From assembly GCF_932526225.1 (NCBI RefSeq), contig NC_064048.1, positions 1,293,340-1,357,339 on the forward strand: 64,000 nucleotides of DNA, given 5' to 3'. The notes under the pieces are model-generated. The model made no database searches. It was not told the origin of the DNA and saw only the letters and a program-made list of their open reading frames with translations. Within the stretch, counting starts at the first letter, position 1. The number at the start of each line of letters is the position of its first letter. Positions 39,601 through 50,500 of the stretch are shown piece by piece. The translations under genes and the position numbers were made by a program. The stretch comes from Nematostella vectensis. Its lineage: Eukaryota; Cnidaria; Anthozoa; Actiniaria; Edwardsiidae.

Positions 39601-42552
39601 CTTATTCAACGAAGTACCTTGGTACTCTGATGCAGCATCAAAAATTATCCTCAGCTTACCAGGTTTGTTGATATTCGTCACTGCAAAATGAGGTAAGTAC
39701 CAAGTTCTCGGTCCAGTCTCTTGTGCTTCTTCTGGGCTGAGTTTGCGTGCATGCCCTTTAGTGATATACTTCTCCATGGCTGCTCGATACTTCTCCTCCA
39801 ATCCAGGCTCTCGTGAAAACTTACGCTTCAGACTTTTCAGTCTTTTACCGGCTTCATTCCGGTTATTAGGTAGGGTCACATCATCATCCCGCCACAGGAG
39901 GCCTGTTTCATAGTGACCATCACGCTTAGTAATGGTCTTCTCCAACTTATCGATAGCCTTCCTGTCTTCCCTGGACAGATGGTGCGATATAAAACTTGGG
40001 GATCCCTTGTCCGTCCCAACACTCTTTGTACCGAAACTCTCCAAATCCCAGAACCGCTCAATCTGATGCTGAAGTTCTTTCTTATAATCAGCAAAGTTCA
40101 GGTTTACTTCCTTGCATGAGGTCTCCCCTTGAAGGGTTCCTGTAATTACCCATCCAAGAGGACCTCTCAAAGCCTTCAAATCACTGGCTTTCGTCGCTGG
40201 TCTACGCACTTCAAACACCTCATGCGCATAGCCAACGTCCTTTCCTATCAGAACCGAAACCTTAGGCATGTCTACCGAGGGAATCTCAATATCCCTCAGA
40301 TGCGGGTGTGCATCTCTGTCAATATCTTTAGGAAGACACTTTTCGTTGACATTGAATTTCTTCGTTACCAAACCCTCAGTTACGGGAATTCTATCCCCTT
40401 CACCACTTGCGTGTTGCAGTTCAAACTCCACAACCTCTATCTGTTCCTTACTACTTCCCATCATGGTGGTGATGGATATTTCCTCAGTATGACCTTTAAG
40501 TTCGAGTTTCGCTGAAACCTCCGAGCTTATCATAGTTCCTCTTGAGCCATTATCCAGTAACCCATACGTTGTCAGAGAGTTCCCATTTGGGGCAATCAAT
40601 TTAACTGGTACAACATGTAGTAACACCGTCCCCGTGGCTCTTTCAGAAAATGTTGCGTATTGCTCGGTTTGCCTGTGTGGCTCCCCACCCCGGGTGCCCT
40701 GAGCATGGTCTCTTCTAGGGGGTCCCTCGGTTGTCCCCTCCCCTGCGCTCGAGTTAAGTTCTTTGGGAGGGTCATCTTTAGCTCTAGGGGGGTTATGTAA
40801 CAAGGTGTGGTGTTTTCGCTCACTTTTGCAGTTACAAAAAGTGGTTGTATGGCATCTGTCCCTCATATGTCCTGGCCTAAGGCATATATGACACAATCTC
40901 TTCTCCTTTACCAGTCGCCAACGGCCGGGTAAGTCCCTTCCCTTGAAATTTGCACAGTCTGAAAGCCTATGTTCTCCTTGACAGCAAGGACAGGTCTTAA
41001 TTGGGGCTTGTTTACCCATAGTAGTTTCAGGGGGTGAGCCTTCCATGTCTGTTTTAAAGACAGAAGTCTGTTTCTGGTAGTTCTTGCCTTTCCCACCCTG
41101 CTCGGGTCTTTTATCACCACCACCCTTGTTCTCACTCATGCTTAGGTTAACAAAACCTGGGTCATTCTTTATGGCTGCTTGCCTCTTCACATAATCTGCC
41201 AAATCTGAAATCTTAGGGATACCCCCCTTTTCTCTTATCTTGTAGGATACATCACCCCATTTATTTACTAAATACTGGGGAAGCCTTCTAACTATCTGTT
41301 TCATGTTTGAGATGGTACTGGCTTCAATAGCATATTCCCCAACAAGTTTCTTTGAGGATGATTCAAGTTGCTCTGCAAAATCCCTCAGTCCCTTATAATC
41401 ATGATTGTTCAATCTTGGGCCTCTGGTCAAATTGTCAATACAAGAAGCAGCGACGGTCGCTGGCTGCCCATATCGGTCTTCCAAAATATCAACTATCACT
41501 GAATAGCTGCAACCGGAAACCCTTTCCACAACTTCAAAAGCCTCCCCCGAGAGGAACTTCGGTAGGAATTCAACCTTTTGTGAATCACTTAAAATTTCAT
41601 CTTCTAAATTATCTCTCAATCTCTTCCTAAAATTAGGAAAGTCACTTGGATTCCCAGAGAACTTAACAGGTTGCATGGCTTGGAGCATGGTCAGCTTTAA
41701 CATGACATCAGTACTGTTCACGGGAAGAAAACCAAACGGGGTTTTCCTATAACTACTAGGGGGGGCTTTTTGGTCATTAATCTGGGGTTTTCTCTCAGGA
41801 ATGGGGTCTTTAGGATGGGAAGGGCCCTCCATTAGCTTAGGTGTGTCTGGTCTAGGATTATCAGGAATGGGGTCACATTGCTCGGTCCATTTCATTAGCT
41901 TTTCCTCTTGAGACATGGGTGGCATGACCCCTACATCCCCTTTATACTCTTCTGACACACAACTATCAGACTCACTCCCTCTCTCTTCTAATAACTCAGC
42001 TTCCTTTTCTGCGATTTGAACCTGGAACTTGAGCTTACATGCTCTCGCTTTCTGTTCATATTCCAATTCTATTTTCTTACGTTCCAGATCCATTCGATGC
42101 TGAGCTATCTCTTCTTCTTGTTGCAAAAGAAGCTTTTTCATTTCTATTTTCTCTCTTAATTTCCTAGACCTACTAGACAGCCTTGACTTAGTTGAGTTTG
42201 ACTTTCCTTTCTTCAAACGTTCATTTGCCAATTTGGTAGTAGTTTCACACTCATTACGAGTTTCTTCAAATTTCTCTTTCACTCTGTTGAATTCATCGGT
42301 TGCCAATTCTTCCAAAATGTACGACTGATAGCAGTCCTCATAGTTATTCAAAGCCGACTGTAATTCATTCAAGGCTGTCTGTATTTCATTGGCTCTAGAG
42401 GGATCATCAAGACAAGTTTTGAGCTCTTTCATGTGAATACTCACGCGCCCTAGGTAGCCTCCTAGGGACCTTTTCTTGCTTTCTATTCGTTCGACTTCAC
42501 TACTAGCTTCGTTTTCACTCATGTTTCCAAGATAATAATCCTCAGTGTTCAT
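36688..42552 (-). CDS. BEL/Pao Gag-Pol polyprotein, 1954 aa, uninterrupted
   Basis: The N-terminus (about 1-190) is charged and coiled-coil-like. A Gag domain follows (MQPVKFSGNPSDFPNFRKR, DUF1759-like), then Cys/His knuckles (CPCCQGEHRLSDC; LCHICLRPGHMRDRC). An aspartic protease has DNGS at 667-670 in place of DTG/DSG. The reverse transcriptase has ADIEGMFLQV and YVDD at 1091-1094. RNase H has FSDASEAGYG. The integrase has a zinc module (HLHESNGHCG ... CIHCRKQ), a DYFGP motif, WSDNGSNF (D1723) and GVWERM (E1773). The end is DUF5641-like (HVGDIVLVADDN). This domain order is typical of BEL/Pao. The ATG lies only 19 bases inside the 5' LTR end. Confidence 0.94.
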   Translation of the reverse strand: MNTEDYYLGNMSENEASSEVERIESKKRSLGGYLGRVSIHMKELKTCLDDPSRANEIQTALNELQSALNNYEDCYQSYILEELATDEFNRVKEKFEETRNECETTTKLANERLKKGKSNSTKSRLSSRSRKLREKIEMKKLLLQQEEEIAQHRMDLERKKIELEYEQKARACKLKFQVQIAEKEAELLEERGSESDSCVSEEYKGDVGVMPPMSQEEKLMKWTEQCDPIPDNPRPDTPKLMEGPSHPKDPIPERKPQINDQKAPPSSYRKTPFGFLPVNSTDVMLKLTMLQAMQPVKFSGNPSDFPNFRKRLRDNLEDEILSDSQKVEFLPKFLSGEAFEVVERVSGCSYSVIVDILEDRYGQPATVAASCIDNLTRGPRLNNHDYKGLRDFAEQLESSSKKLVGEYAIEASTISNMKQIVRRLPQYLVNKWGDVSYKIREKGGIPKISDLADYVKRQAAIKNDPGFVNLSMSENKGGGDKRPEQGGKGKNYQKQTSVFKTDMEGSPPETTMGKQAPIKTCPCCQGEHRLSDCANFKGRDLPGRWRLVKEKRLCHICLRPGHMRDRCHTTTFCNCKSERKHHTLLHNPPRAKDDPPKELNSSAGEGTTEGPPRRDHAQGTRGGEPHRQTEQYATFSERATGTVLLHVVPVKLIAPNGNSLTTYGLLDNGSRGTMISSEVSAKLELKGHTEEISITTMMGSSKEQIEVVEFELQHASGEGDRIPVTEGLVTKKFNVNEKCLPKDIDRDAHPHLRDIEIPSVDMPKVSVLIGKDVGYAHEVFEVRRPATKASDLKALRGPLGWVITGTLQGETSCKEVNLNFADYKKELQHQIERFWDLESFGTKSVGTDKGSPSFISHHLSREDRKAIDKLEKTITKRDGHYETGLLWRDDDVTLPNNRNEAGKRLKSLKRKFSREPGLEEKYRAAMEKYITKGHARKLSPEEAQETGPRTWYLPHFAVTNINKPGKLRIIFDAASEYQGTSLNKNLLHGPDCTNSLTGVLLRFREDNVALVADIEGMFLQVGVREEDQDSLRFLWWDKSSDDPPEEYAMNVHVFGATDSPCAANWTLKKTTTDNAGDFGDTTIETVLHNFYVDDVLKSVDTSASAVTLANELTELCGRGGFNLTKFMSNSREVLAEVPIEKRAAPTLDLDLDELPVERALGVRWNVETDTFGFKVSNTEKADTMRGVLSTISSVFDPLNFAAPVIMRGKQIMQALWRRKAPWDEPLSGDILREWQTWKRELVRLEDLSIPRCYFSRPDHEGVGLQLHHFSDASEAGYGSVSYLRIEYPDGMVECAFVAGKSRNAPIKGSTIPRLELQGALLATRVDQAVRRELDLKPDRVVFWTDSMITLNYINNETRRFQTYVANRVTEIREATNPDQWRHCPGKLNPSDEVSRGLTIDEFLRDERWLNGPSFLRESEDQWPDNKFDALSEESLEIKKEVFFTDLEPGDGLEKLLTDTSDWMKTIRKVAWVMKFVEWLKTRKHAKPTEKTPGESESKLSPEDIERAKRRIAVLVQRESFPEEVKALKAGKEVNVASAILKLKPVMKGDEVMRVGGRISMAPMSDDAKNPMILPKQSHITTILIRHLHESNGHCGVEQVLSLLREQFWIVKARVAIKAVLGRCIHCRKQRRTTLKQEMGDLPRIRMIPYEPPFTYTGIDYFGPLYVKRGRGRVTEKRWGAIFVCMNSRAVHLELAKSLETDDFILALMRFLNRRGHVVELWSDNGSNFVGADREIREHLEGMDHDKIGRECSAKGCKWIFNPPGATHMSGVWERMVRVVKRSLKAILGKNPLNDEVLTTVFTEAERIANSRPLTRNPENPDDEDPLTPNHFLNVRPTMNLPTDTDERADKYSRKRWRQAQLLANHYWRRWLKEYIPSLQVRSKWNRKQRNLHVGDIVLVADDNVGRNNWPLARVINVFPGVDGLVRSAEVRGKGTTYKRPVTKLCLLEAEDEDV

Positions 42553-42571
42553 TTACTCTTCCGTCGAATGA

Positions 42572-42965
42572 TGTTGGAATTCAGATAGGTCAGATAGATG
42601 AGATGCTTCTGGATATGAACACAACTTTTATTTTCCACTTGTCGATATTCACGGGTAAAGTTCTACACGAGTTTCAACTTCAAAATTATCACGAATTACC
42701 ACGAGATTCGCTGAAATAAACAAATACTGAAGATGAAAATTATGGCAATTTCCGCTAATTATACAAACGCATGATACTTACACGGGTGCGGAATCCATCC
42801 AAAAACAAATCCATACAATATTCATTAGATTCAGGTCAAAAAACTCCAATAAAAAACTCCAGGAAATTCTCGACGAACTGAAAACGTTTTTGCCCGAGGC
42901 TATGCGACCGCGCAAAGCTCGGAACCAGGCCTCAAACACAGGGAGCCCGGATAATGGCGACAACA
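42572..42965 (-). repeat. BEL/Pao 5' LTR
   Basis: 394 bp, followed on the minus strand by a 19-base leader (TCATTCGACGGAAGAGTAA) and the polyprotein ATG. Confidence 0.94.
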
Positions 42966-44593
42966 ATGGGTGGTGTACAAGAAGGTATGGGTGGTATACG
43001 AGAAGGGATGGGTGGTATACAAGAAGGGATGTGTGGTATACAAGAAGGGATGGGTGGTGTACAAGAAGGTATGGGTGATATACAAGAAGGGATGGGTGGT
43101 ATACAAGAAGGGATGGGTGGTAAACAAGAAGAGATGGGTGGTGTACAAGAAGGGAAGGGTGGTATACAAGAAGGGATGTGTGGTTTACAAGAAGAGATGG
43201 GTGGTGTACAAGAAGGGAAGGGTGGTGTACAAGAAGGAATGTGTGGTGTACAAGAAGGGATGGATGGTATACAAGAAGGGATGGGTGGTATACAAGAAGG
43301 GATGTGTGGTAAACAAGAAGGGATGGATGGTATACAAGAAGGGATGTGTGGTGTACAAGAAGGGATGGGTGGTATACAAGAAGGGATGTGTGGTGTACAA
43401 GAAAAGATGGGTGGTATACAAGAAGGGATGGATGGTATACTCGAAGGGATGGGTGGTATACAAGAAGGGATTGGTGGTATACAAGAAGGGATGGGTGGTA
43501 TACACGAAGGGATGTGTGGTATACAAGAAGGGATGGGTGGTGTACAAGAAGGGATGGATGGTATACAAGAAGGGATGGGTGGTATACAAGAAGGGATGGG
43601 TGGTATACAAGAAGGGATGGGTGGTATACACGAAGGGATGGGTGGGTATACAAGAGGGTATGGGTGGTATACAAGAAGGGATGGGTGGTGTACAAGAAGG
43701 TATGGGTGGTATACAAGAAGGGATGTGTGGTATACAAGAAGGGATGGGTGGTATACAAAAAGGGATGGGTGGTATACGAGAAGGGATGGGTGGTATACAA
43801 GAAGGGAGGGGTGGGTATACAAGAAAGGAAGGGTGGTATACAAGAAGGCTGTATACAAGATGGGATGGGTGGTATACAAGAAGGGATGGGTGGTATACAA
43901 GAAGGGAGGGTTGGGTATACAAGAAGGGAAGGGTGGTATGCAAGAAGGTATGGGTGGTATACAAGAAGGGATAGGTGGTATACAAGTAGGGATGGGTGGT
44001 ATACGAGAAGGAATGGGTGGTGTACAAGAAGGGATGGGTGGTATACAAGAAGGGATGGATGGTATACAAGAAGGGTGGTGTACAAAAAGGGATGGATGGT
44101 ATACAAGAAGGGATGTGTGGTATACAAGAAGGGATGTGTGGTATACAAGAAGGGATGTGTGGTATACAAGAAGGGTTTTGTACAAGAAGGGATGGATGGC
44201 ATACAAGAAGGGATGTGTGGTATACAAGAAGGGATGGGTGGTATACGAGTAGGGATGGGTGGTATACAAGAAGGGAGGGGTGGGTATACAAGAAGGGAAG
44301 GGTTGTATACAAGAAGGGTGTATACAAGATGGGATGGGTGGTATACAAGAAGGGATGGGTGGTATACAAGAAGGGAGGGGTGGGTATACAAGAAGGGAAG
44401 GGTGGTATACAAGAAGGTATGGGTGGTATACAAGAAGGGATGGGTGGTATACAAGTAGGGATGGGTGGTATACGAGAAGGGATGGGTGGTGTACTAGAAG
44501 GGATGGGTGGTATACAAGAAGGGATGGATGGTATACAAGAAGGGTGGTGTACAAAAAGGGATGGATGGTATACAAGAAGGGATGTGTGGTATA

Positions 44594-47500
44594 CAAGTCA
44601 GAAGGGATGTGTGGTATACAAGAAGGGTTTTGTACAAGAAGGGATGGATGGCATACAAGAAGGGATGTGTGGTATACAAGAAGGGGTGGGTGGTATACAC
44701 GAAGGGATGTGTGGTATACAAGAAGGGATGGGTGGTGTACAAGAAGGGATGGATGGTATACAAGAAGGGATGGGTGGTGTACAAGAAGGGATGGGTGGTA
44801 TACAAGAAGGGATGGATGGTATACAAGAAGGGTGGTGTACAAAAAGGGATGGATGGTATACAAGAAGGGATGTGTGGTATACAAGAAGGGATGTGTGGTA
44901 TACAAGAAGGGATGTGTGGTATACAAGAAGGGTTTTGTACAAGAAGGGATGGATGGCATACAAGAAGGGATGTGTGGTATACAAGAAGGGATGGGTGGTA
45001 TACGAGAAGGGATGGGTGGTATACAAGAAGGGAGGGGTGGGTATACAAGAAGGGAAGGGTGGTATACAAGAAGGGTGTATACAAGATGGGATGGGTGGTA
45101 TACAAGAAGGGATGGGTGGTATACAAGAAGGGAGGGGTGGGTATACAAGAAGGGAAGGGTGGTATACAAGAAGGTATGGGTGGTATACAAGAAGGGATGG
45201 GTGGTATACAAGTAGGGATGGGTGGTATACGAGAAGGGATGGGTGGTGTACAAGAAGGGATGGGTGGTATACAAGAAGGGATGGATGGTATACAAGAAGG
45301 GTGGTGTACAAAAAGGGATGGATGGTATACAAGAAGGGATGTGTGGTATACAAGTCAGAAGGGATGTGTGGTATACAAGAAGGGTTTTGTACAAGAAGGG
45401 ATGGATGGCATACAAGAAGGGATGTGTGGTATACAAGAAGGGGTGGGTGGTATACACGAAGGGATGTGTGGTATACAAGAAGGGATGGGTGAAGTACAAG
45501 AAGGGATGGATGGTATACAAGAAGGGATGGGTGGTGTACAAGAAGGGATGGGTGGTATACAAGAAGGGATGGATGGTATACAAGAAGGGTGGTGTACAAA
45601 AAGGGATGGATGGTATACAAGAAGGGATGTGTGGTATACAAGAAGGGATGTGTGGTATACAAGAAGGGATGTGTGGTATACAAGAAGGGTTTTGTACAAG
45701 AAGGGATGGATGGCATACAAGAAGGGATGTGTGGTATACAAGAAGGGATGGGTGGTATACGAGAAGGGATGGGTGGTATACAAGAAGGGAGGGGTGGGTA
45801 TACAAGAAGGGAAGGGTGGTATACAAGAAGGGTGTATACAAGATGGGATGGGTGGTATACAAGAAGGGATGGGTGGTATACAAGAAGGGAGGGGTGGGTA
45901 TACAAGAAGGGAAGGGTGGTATACAAGAAGGTATGGGTGGTATACAAGAAGGGATGGGTGGTATACAAGTAGGGATGGGTGGTATACGAGAAGGGATGGG
46001 TGGTGTACAAGAAGGGATGGGTGGTATACAAGAAGAGATGGATGGTATACAAGAAGGGTGGTGTACAAAAAGGGATGGATGGAATACAAGAAGGGATGTG
46101 TGGTATACAAGAAGGGTTTTGTACAAGAAGGGATGGATGGCATACAAGAAGGGATTTGTGGTATACAAGAAGGGGTGGGTGGTATACACGAAGGGATGTG
46201 TGGTATACAGGAAGGGATGGGTTGTGTACAAGAAGGGATGGATGGTATACAAGAAGGGATGGGTGGTATACAAGAAGGGATGGGTGGTATACAAGAAGGG
46301 ATGGGTGATATACAAGAAGGGATGGGTGGTATACACGAAGAGATGGGTGGTGTACAAGAAGGGATGGGTGTTATACAAGAAGGGATGGGTGGTATACAAG
46401 AAGGGATTGGTGGTATACGAGAAGGGATGGGTGGTGTACAAGAAGGGATGGGTGGTGTACAAGAAGGGATGGATGGTATACAAGAAGGGATGGGTGGTAT
46501 ACAAGAAGGGATGGGTGGTATACAAGAAGGGATGGGTGATATACAAGAAGGGATGGGTGGTATACACGAAGGGATGGGTGGTGTACAAGAAGGGATGGGT
46601 GGTATACAAGAAGGGATGGATGGTATACAAGAAGGGTGGTGTACAAAAAGGGATGGATGGTATACAAGAAGGGATGTGTGGTATACAAGTCAGAAGGGAT
46701 GTGTGGTATACAAGAAGGGTTTTGTACAAGAAGGGATGGATGGCATACAAGAAGGGATGTGTGGTATACAAGAAGGGGTGGGTGGTATACACGAAGGGAT
46801 GTGTGGTATACAAGAAGGGATGGGTGGTGTACAAGAAGGGATGGATGGTATACAAGAAGGGATGGGTGGTGTACAAGAAGGGATGGGTGGTATACAAGAA
46901 GGGATGGATGGTATACAAGAAGGGTGGTGTACAAAAAGGGATGGATGGTATACAAGAAGGGATGTGTGGTATACAAGAAGGGATGTGTGGTATACAAGAA
47001 GGGATGTGTGGTATACAAGAAGGGTTTTGTACAAGAAGGGATGGATGGCATACAAGAAGGGATGTGTGGTATACAAGAAGGGATGGGTGGTATACGAGAA
47101 GGGATGGGTGGTATACAAGAAGGGAGGGGTGGGTATACAAGAAGGGAAGGGTGGTATACAAGAAGGGTGTATACAAGATGGGATGGGTGGTATACAAGAA
47201 GGGATGGGTGGTATACAAGAAGGGATGGGTGGTATACGAGAAGGGATGGGTGGTAAACTAGAAGGGAGGGGTGGGTATACAAGAAGGGAAGGGTGGTATA
47301 CAAAAGGGTGGTAAACAAGAAGGGATGGGTGGTATACAAGAAGGGATGGGTGGTATACGAGAAGGGATGGGTGGTATACAAGAAGGGAGGGGTGGGTATA
47401 CAAGAAGGGAAGGGTGGTATACAAGAAGGGTGTATACAAGATGGGATGGGTGGTATACAAGAAGGGATGGGTGGTATACAAGAAGGGAGGGGTGGGTATA

Positions 47501-50500
47501 CAAGAAGGGAAGGGTGGTATACAAGAAGGTATGGGTGGTATACAAGAAGGGATTGGTGGTATACAAGTAGGGATGGGTGGTATACGAGAAGGGATGGGTG
47601 GTGTACAAGAAGGGATGGGTGGTATACAAGAAGGGATGGATGGTATACAAGAAGGGTGGTGTACAAAAAGGGATGGATGGTATACAAGAAGGGATGTGTG
47701 GTATACAAGAAGGGTTTTGTACAAGAAGGGATGGATGGCATACAAGAAGGGATTTGTGGTATACAAGAAGGGGTGGGTGGTATACACGAAGGGATGTGTG
47801 GTATACAGGAAGGGATGGGTGGTGTACAAGAAGGGATGGATGGTATACAAGAAGGGATGGGTGGTATACAAGAAGGGATGGGTGGTATACAAGAAGGGAT
47901 GGGTGATATACAAGAAGGGATGGGTGGTATACACGAAGAGATGGGTGGTGTACAAGAAGGGATGGGTGTTATACAAGAAGGGATGGGTGGTATACAAGAA
48001 GGGATGGGTGGTATACGAGAAGGGATGGGTGGTGTACAAGAAGGGATGGGTGGTGTACAAGAAGGGATGGATGGTATATAAAAAAGGGATGGGTGGTATA
48101 CAAGAAGGGATGGGTGGTATACAAGAAGGGATGGGTGATATACAAGAAGGGATGGGTGGTATACACGAAGGGATGGGTGGTGTACAAGAAGGGATGGGTG
48201 GTATACAAGAAGGGATGGATGGTATACAAGAAGGGTGGTGTACAAAAAGGGATGGATGGTATACAAGAAGGGATGTGTGGTATACAAGTCAGAAGGGATG
48301 TGTGGTATACAAGAAATGTTTTGTACAAGAAGGGATGGATGGCATACAAGAAGGGATGTGTGGTATACAAGAAGGGATGGTTGGTATACGAGAAGGGATG
48401 GGTGGTATACAAGAAGGGAGGGGTGGGTATACAAGAAGGGAAGGGTGGTATACAAGAAGGGTGTATACAAGATGGGATGGGTGGTATACAAGAAGGGATG
48501 GGTGGTATACAAGAAGGGAGGGGTGGGTATACAAGAAGGGAAGGGTGGTATACAAGAAGGTATGGGTGGTATACAAGAAGGGATGGGTGGTATACAAGTA
48601 GGGATGGGTGGTATACGAGAAGGGATGGGTGGTGTACAAGAAGGGATGGGTGGTATACAAGAAGGGATGGATGGTATACAAGAAGGGTGGTGTACAAAAA
48701 GGGATGGATGGTATACAAGAAGGGATGTGTGGTATACAAGAAGGGTTTTGTACAAGAAGGGATGGATGGCATACAAGAAGGGATTTGTGGTATACAAGAA
48801 GGGGTGGGTGGTATACACGAAGGGATGTGTGGTATACAGGAAGGGATGGGTGGTGTACAAGAAGGGATGGATGGTATACAAGAAGGGATGGGTGGTATAC
48901 AAGAAGGGATGGGTGGTATACAAGAAGGGATGGGTGATATACAAGAAGGGATGGGTGGTATACACGAAGAGATGGGTGGTGTACAAGAAGGGATGGGTGT
49001 TATACAAGAAGGGATGGGTGGTATACAAGAAGGGATGGGTGGTATACAAGAAGGGATGGATGGTATACAAGAAGGGTGGTGTAAAAAAAGGGATGGATGG
49101 AATACAAGAAGGGATGTGTGGTATACAAGAAGGGTTTTGTACAAGAAGGGATGGATGGCATACAAGAAGGGATTTGTGGTATACAAGAAGGGGTGGGTGG
49201 TATACACGAAGGGATGTGTGGTATACAGGAAGGGATGGGTGGTGTACAAGAAGGGATGGATGGTATACAAGAAGGGATGGGTGGTATACAAGAAGGGATG
49301 GGTGGTATACAAGAAGGGATGGGTGATATACAAGAAGGAATGGGTGGTATACACGAAGAGATGGGTGGTGTACAAGAAGGGATGGGTGTTATACAAGAAG
49401 GGATGGGTGGTATACAAGAAGGGATGGATGGTATACAAGAAGGGTGGTGTAAAAAAAGGGATGGATGGAATACAAGAAGGGATGTGTGGTATACAAGAAG
49501 GGTTTTGTACAAGAAGGGATGGATGGCATACAAGAAGGGATTTGTGGTATACAAGAAGGGGTGGGTGGTATACACGAAGGGATGGGTGGTGTACAAGAAG
49601 GGATGGGTGGTGTACAAGAAGGGATGGATGGTATACAAGAAGGGATGGGTGGTATACAAGAAGGGATGGGTGGTATACAAGAAGGGATGGGTGATATACA
49701 AGAAGGGATGGGTGGTATACACGAAAAGATGGGTGGTTTACAAGAAGGGATGGGTGGTATACGAGAAGGGATGGGTGGTGTACAAGAAAGGATGGGTGGT
49801 ATACAAGAAGGGATGGATGGTATACAAGAAGGGTGGTGTACAAAAAGGGATTGATGGTATACAAGAAGGGATGTGTGGTATACAAGAAGGGATGTGTGGT
49901 ATACAAGAAGGGTTTTGTACAAGAAGGGATGGATGGCATACAAGAAGGGATGTGTAATATACAAGAAGGGGTGGGTGGTATACACGAAGGAATGTGTGGT
50001 ATACAAGAAGGGATGGGTGGTATACAAGAAGGGATGGATGGTATACAAGAAGGGATGGGTGGTATACAAGAAGGGATGGGTGGTATACAAGAAGGGATGG
50101 GTAATATACAAGAAGGGATGGGTGGTATACACGAAGAGATGGGTGGTGTACAAGAAGGGATGGGTGTTATACAAGAAGGGATGGGTGGTATACAAGAAGG
50201 GATGGGTGGTATACGAGAAGGGATGGGTGGTGTACAAGAAGGGATGGGTGGTGTACAAGAAGGGATGGATGGTATACAAGAAGGGATGGGTGGTATACAA
50301 GAAGGGATGGGTGGTATACAAGAAGGGATGGGTGATATACAAGAAGGGATGGGTGGTATACACGAAGGGATGGGTGGTGTACAAGAGGGGATGGGTGGTA
50401 TACAAGAAGGGATGGATGGTATACAAAAAGGGTGGTGTACAAAAAGGGATGGATGGTATACAAGAAGGGATGTGTGGTATACAAGTCAGAAGGGATGTGT

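Larger units (their letters stand above)
36171..42965 (-). mobile_element. Intact BEL/Pao-type LTR retrotransposon, 6795 bp, minus strand
   Basis: Two 394-bp LTRs appear identical (5' LTR 42572-42965, 3' LTR 36171-36564) and are TG...CA on either strand. The target duplication ATGGG lies at 36166-36170 and 42966-42970. A purine tract GGGGGGCGGGA (minus strand, 36565-36575) precedes the 3' LTR. A single 1954-codon ORF fills the interior. It is a recent insertion into the satellite, in the opposite orientation to the Gypsy element. Confidence 0.95.

Noticed and set aside
42932-47218. Minus-strand ORF of 1428 codons and many similar ones on both strands to the right edge
   Set aside because: The 21-bp unit has no stop in any frame, frames switch at each indel, and no splice or start context is consistent. 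Treated as satellite, not genes.
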